A stretch of DNA of 6,663 bases from DASQPR01 sp035263025. GTDB taxonomy: Bacteria > Actinomycetota > Actinomycetes > Mycobacteriales > Micromonosporaceae. Below, in pieces: positions 5,225 to 6,663 of this stretch (positions are counted from its first letter, which is position 1; the number at the start of each line of letters is the position of its first letter). The notes beneath the pieces were generated by a model that saw nothing but the letters and a program-made list of their open reading frames with translations, was not told where the DNA came from and did no database searches. A program made the translations under genes and the position numbers. Where the stretch lies: positions 1-6,663 of the forward strand of contig DATFRR010000189.1 of assembly GCA_035263025.1 (NCBI GenBank), written 5' to 3'.

Positions 5225-6490
5225 ATGGCCAGCCCAGACCGCATCGGCGGGCCGCATCCCGACGACGAGCGCTACGTCGAGGAGCCGCCGAAGGATCCGA
5301 CCACGTTGCCGATTGACGGCCGCCGGTCGCCGTTCCAACGCGACCGCGCGCGCGTGCTGCACTCGGCAGCGTTCCGCCGCCTCGCCGCGAAAACCCAAGT
5401 GCATATGGCGGGTACGGACGACTTCCTGCGTACCCGCCTGACGCACTCGATCGAGGTAGCGCAGATCGCGCGCGAGATGGGCCAGCGGCTCGGATGCGAC
5501 CCAGACGTGGTGGACACCGCCGGTCTCGCGCACGACCTCGGCCACCCACCCTTCGGCCACAACGGCGAGGACGCGCTGAACGAGGTCGCCCAGGCGTGCG
5601 GCGGCTTCGAGGGCAACGCGCAGACGCTGCGCGTCCTGTCCCGGATCGAGGCGAAGGTGATGGACGCCGACGGCCGTTCGGCTGGGCTGAACCTCACCCG
5701 GGCGACGCTCGACGCGTGTTGCAAGTACCCGTGGTCGGTCGACGCCGGCCAGCGCAAATTCGGCGTGTACGACGACGACGCACCGGTGTTCACGTGGTTG
5801 CGTGCACAGGCCACCGAGCCACTGCGTACCTGCCTCGAGGCGCAGGTGATGGACTGGGCGGACGACGTCGCGTATTCCGTACACGACGTCGAGGACGGCA
5901 TCCATGGCGGGCATCTGCGGCTCGAGTTGCTGCGCGACGACGAGTCCGAGCGTGCGGCGCTCTGCGCGGACGTGGCGGACGCATATTCGGTGGAGACGGC
6001 GAGCGATCTCGCGGGCGTACTCGACGAGTTGCTCGACGATCCGGCACTCGCGCCGATGTACGGATTCGACGCCAGCCACGCGAGCCTCGTCGGCCTGAAG
6101 CAAGCCACGAGCGTGTTGACCGGTCGTTTCGTCGCGGCCGCGCTGACCGCTACGTTTCGTACCAGCGGAGAACGACCGCTAGCGCGGTACGACGCGAATT
6201 TCGTCGTGCCGAGGCGCACCCGGGCCGAGTGCGCACTGCTGAAGGGCTTGGCGCTGCGCTATGTGATGCGCCGGCCGGGCGCGAAGGAGCGCTACGCCAT
6301 GCAGTACGACACGCTGGTCGAGCTGGTGGCGGCGCTGACCGACCGAGGTGCCGACGCGCTCGATCCAGTGTTCGCACCGTTGTGGCGCGCGGCGCCGGAC
6401 GACGGTGCACGGCTACGCGTAGTCATCGACCAGGTCGCGAGCCTCACCGATCCGGCCGCCATCGAGTGGCACCGCCGATTGCTGCCCTGA
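5225..6490 (+). CDS. dgt: Deoxyguanosinetriphosphate triphosphohydrolase-like HD protein
   Basis: A protein of 421 residues, the normal length for the actinobacterial dGTPase-like family. Such enzymes split dNTPs into deoxynucleoside and triphosphate and so trim dNTP pools in the cytosol. Near the N-terminus is RRSPFQRDRARVLHSAAFRR, the conserved opening of the family, then KTQVHM and RTRLTHSIEVAQ. The HD metal site is visible as His74 (LTHS), His103-Asp104 (AHDLGHPPFGH) and an Asp in WADDVAYSVHD (213/214). AHDLGHPPFGHNGE is highly diagnostic. The start ATG has a fine Shine-Dalgarno and no competitor. It follows gnat2 after 65 bases in the same direction, so it could be the last gene of a ppdK-gnat-gnat-dgt run, or have its own promoter. 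In several actinobacteria dgt is followed by dnaG; here a convergent gene follows instead. Family is sure; preference among dNTPs is not. Confidence 0.95.
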   Translation: MASPDRIGGPHPDDERYVEEPPKDPTTLPIDGRRSPFQRDRARVLHSAAFRRLAAKTQVHMAGTDDFLRTRLTHSIEVAQIAREMGQRLGCDPDVVDTAGLAHDLGHPPFGHNGEDALNEVAQACGGFEGNAQTLRVLSRIEAKVMDADGRSAGLNLTRATLDACCKYPWSVDAGQRKFGVYDDDAPVFTWLRAQATEPLRTCLEAQVMDWADDVAYSVHDVEDGIHGGHLRLELLRDDESERAALCADVADAYSVETASDLAGVLDELLDDPALAPMYGFDASHASLVGLKQATSVLTGRFVAAALTATFRTSGERPLARYDANFVVPRRTRAECALLKGLALRYVMRRPGAKERYAMQYDTLVELVAALTDRGADALDPVFAPLWRAAPDDGARLRVVIDQVASLTDPAAIEWHRRLLP

Positions 6491-6498
6491 TCCACGGC

Positions 6499-6514
6499 GG
6501 CGCGACATCGCGCC
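6499..6514. terminator. Compact GC hairpin between convergent genes
   Basis: GGCGCG (6499-6504) pairs with CGCGCC (6509-6514) around ACAT; the outer A/T of the loop could pair as a seventh step. It begins 8 bases after the dgt stop and sits 23 bases beyond the stop of the convergent gene, so it could serve both. No T run follows on the plus strand, as is common for actinobacterial terminators. Confidence 0.5.
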
Positions 6515-6537
6515 AACCCGTAATCGCGCGGCAGGTC

Positions 6538-6663
6538 CTAACGCGCAGCAACGCGAAGCAGTCCGGTGGCCGGCTGTCCGTCCAGAGTCGACGGATCCAC
6601 GCTCCACGTCGCGGCCACCTTCATCACGTCGGATTCGTTGACCATGACGACCGGCCGGTCGTC
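6538..6663 (-). CDS. Unrecognised protein, C-terminal fragment
   Basis: Read on the minus strand from the right edge, a frame stays open for 41 codons and ends at TAG (6540-6538). The visible text starts DDRPVVMVNESDVMKVAATW, then SVDPSTLDGQPATGLLRVAAR. The composition is that of an ordinary soluble protein, with G/C-rich third positions, and the gene would converge on dgt with a 47-base gap holding a terminator-like hairpin. I do not recognise the family. The plus strand offers no better frame here, since nothing with a ribosome binding site starts after dgt. The evidence is limited to an open frame at a window edge, so it may not be a gene. Confidence 0.5.
   Translation of the reverse strand, partial: DDRPVVMVNESDVMKVAATWSVDPSTLDGQPATGLLRVAAR

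Noticed and set aside
5219..6103. Minus-strand open frame opposite dgt
   Set aside because: It is a shadow of a well-conserved HD-domain gene and has no family features of its own.
1..6663. CRISPR array, tRNA, rRNA or mobile element
   Set aside because: No regularly spaced repeats, no cloverleaf or rRNA-like stretch, and no transposase or integrase text were found on either strand.

Overview
The window is about two-thirds G+C, and its third codon positions are mostly G or C. The protein families and their wording (an actinobacterial-type PPDK, MFS exporter start, twin-domain GNATs and dGTPase-like HD protein) point to a chromosomal segment of a high-GC actinomycete. Genus cannot be told. There are no insertion sequences, integrases, tRNAs, rRNAs or CRISPR arrays.

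Layout. (1) Positions 1-171, minus strand: the first 57 residues of an MFS exporter, running off the left edge. (2) 172-456: a divergent intergenic region with several inverted repeats and two weak -10-like boxes. (3) 457-3159, plus: ppdK, pyruvate phosphate dikinase, complete, with a GTG start and a strong ribosome binding site. (4) 3160-3234: a short gap with overlapping inverted repeats that could form two mutually exclusive hairpins, one of which takes in the next start codon. (5) 3235-4173 and 4170-5159, plus: two paralogous acetyltransferases, each built from two GNAT domains, joined by an ATGA start/stop overlap. (6) 5160-5224: a gap with two perfect 10-bp palindromes. (7) 5225-6490, plus: dgt, a dGTPase-like HD-domain phosphohydrolase. 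(8) 6491-6537: a convergent gap with a compact GC hairpin, probably a terminator. (9) 6538-6663, minus: the C-terminal 41 codons of an unrecognised gene.

How the genes may work together. ppdK interconverts pyruvate and PEP using the ATP/AMP and phosphate/pyrophosphate couples, and dgt removes triphosphate from dNTPs. Both are housekeeping functions of central carbon and nucleotide metabolism. The two GNATs are certainly co-translated, but their substrates are unknown. All four plus-strand genes run the same way with gaps of at most 75 bp, so read-through from ppdK is possible. The gaps before gnat1 and dgt also carry promoter-like or structured elements, so internal initiation is plausible.

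I see no clearly new multi-gene system. The points most worth a second look are the coupled pair of twin-GNAT paralogues, the switch-like hairpins over the gnat1 start, and a 36-base AT-rich, rare-codon patch inside ppdK.
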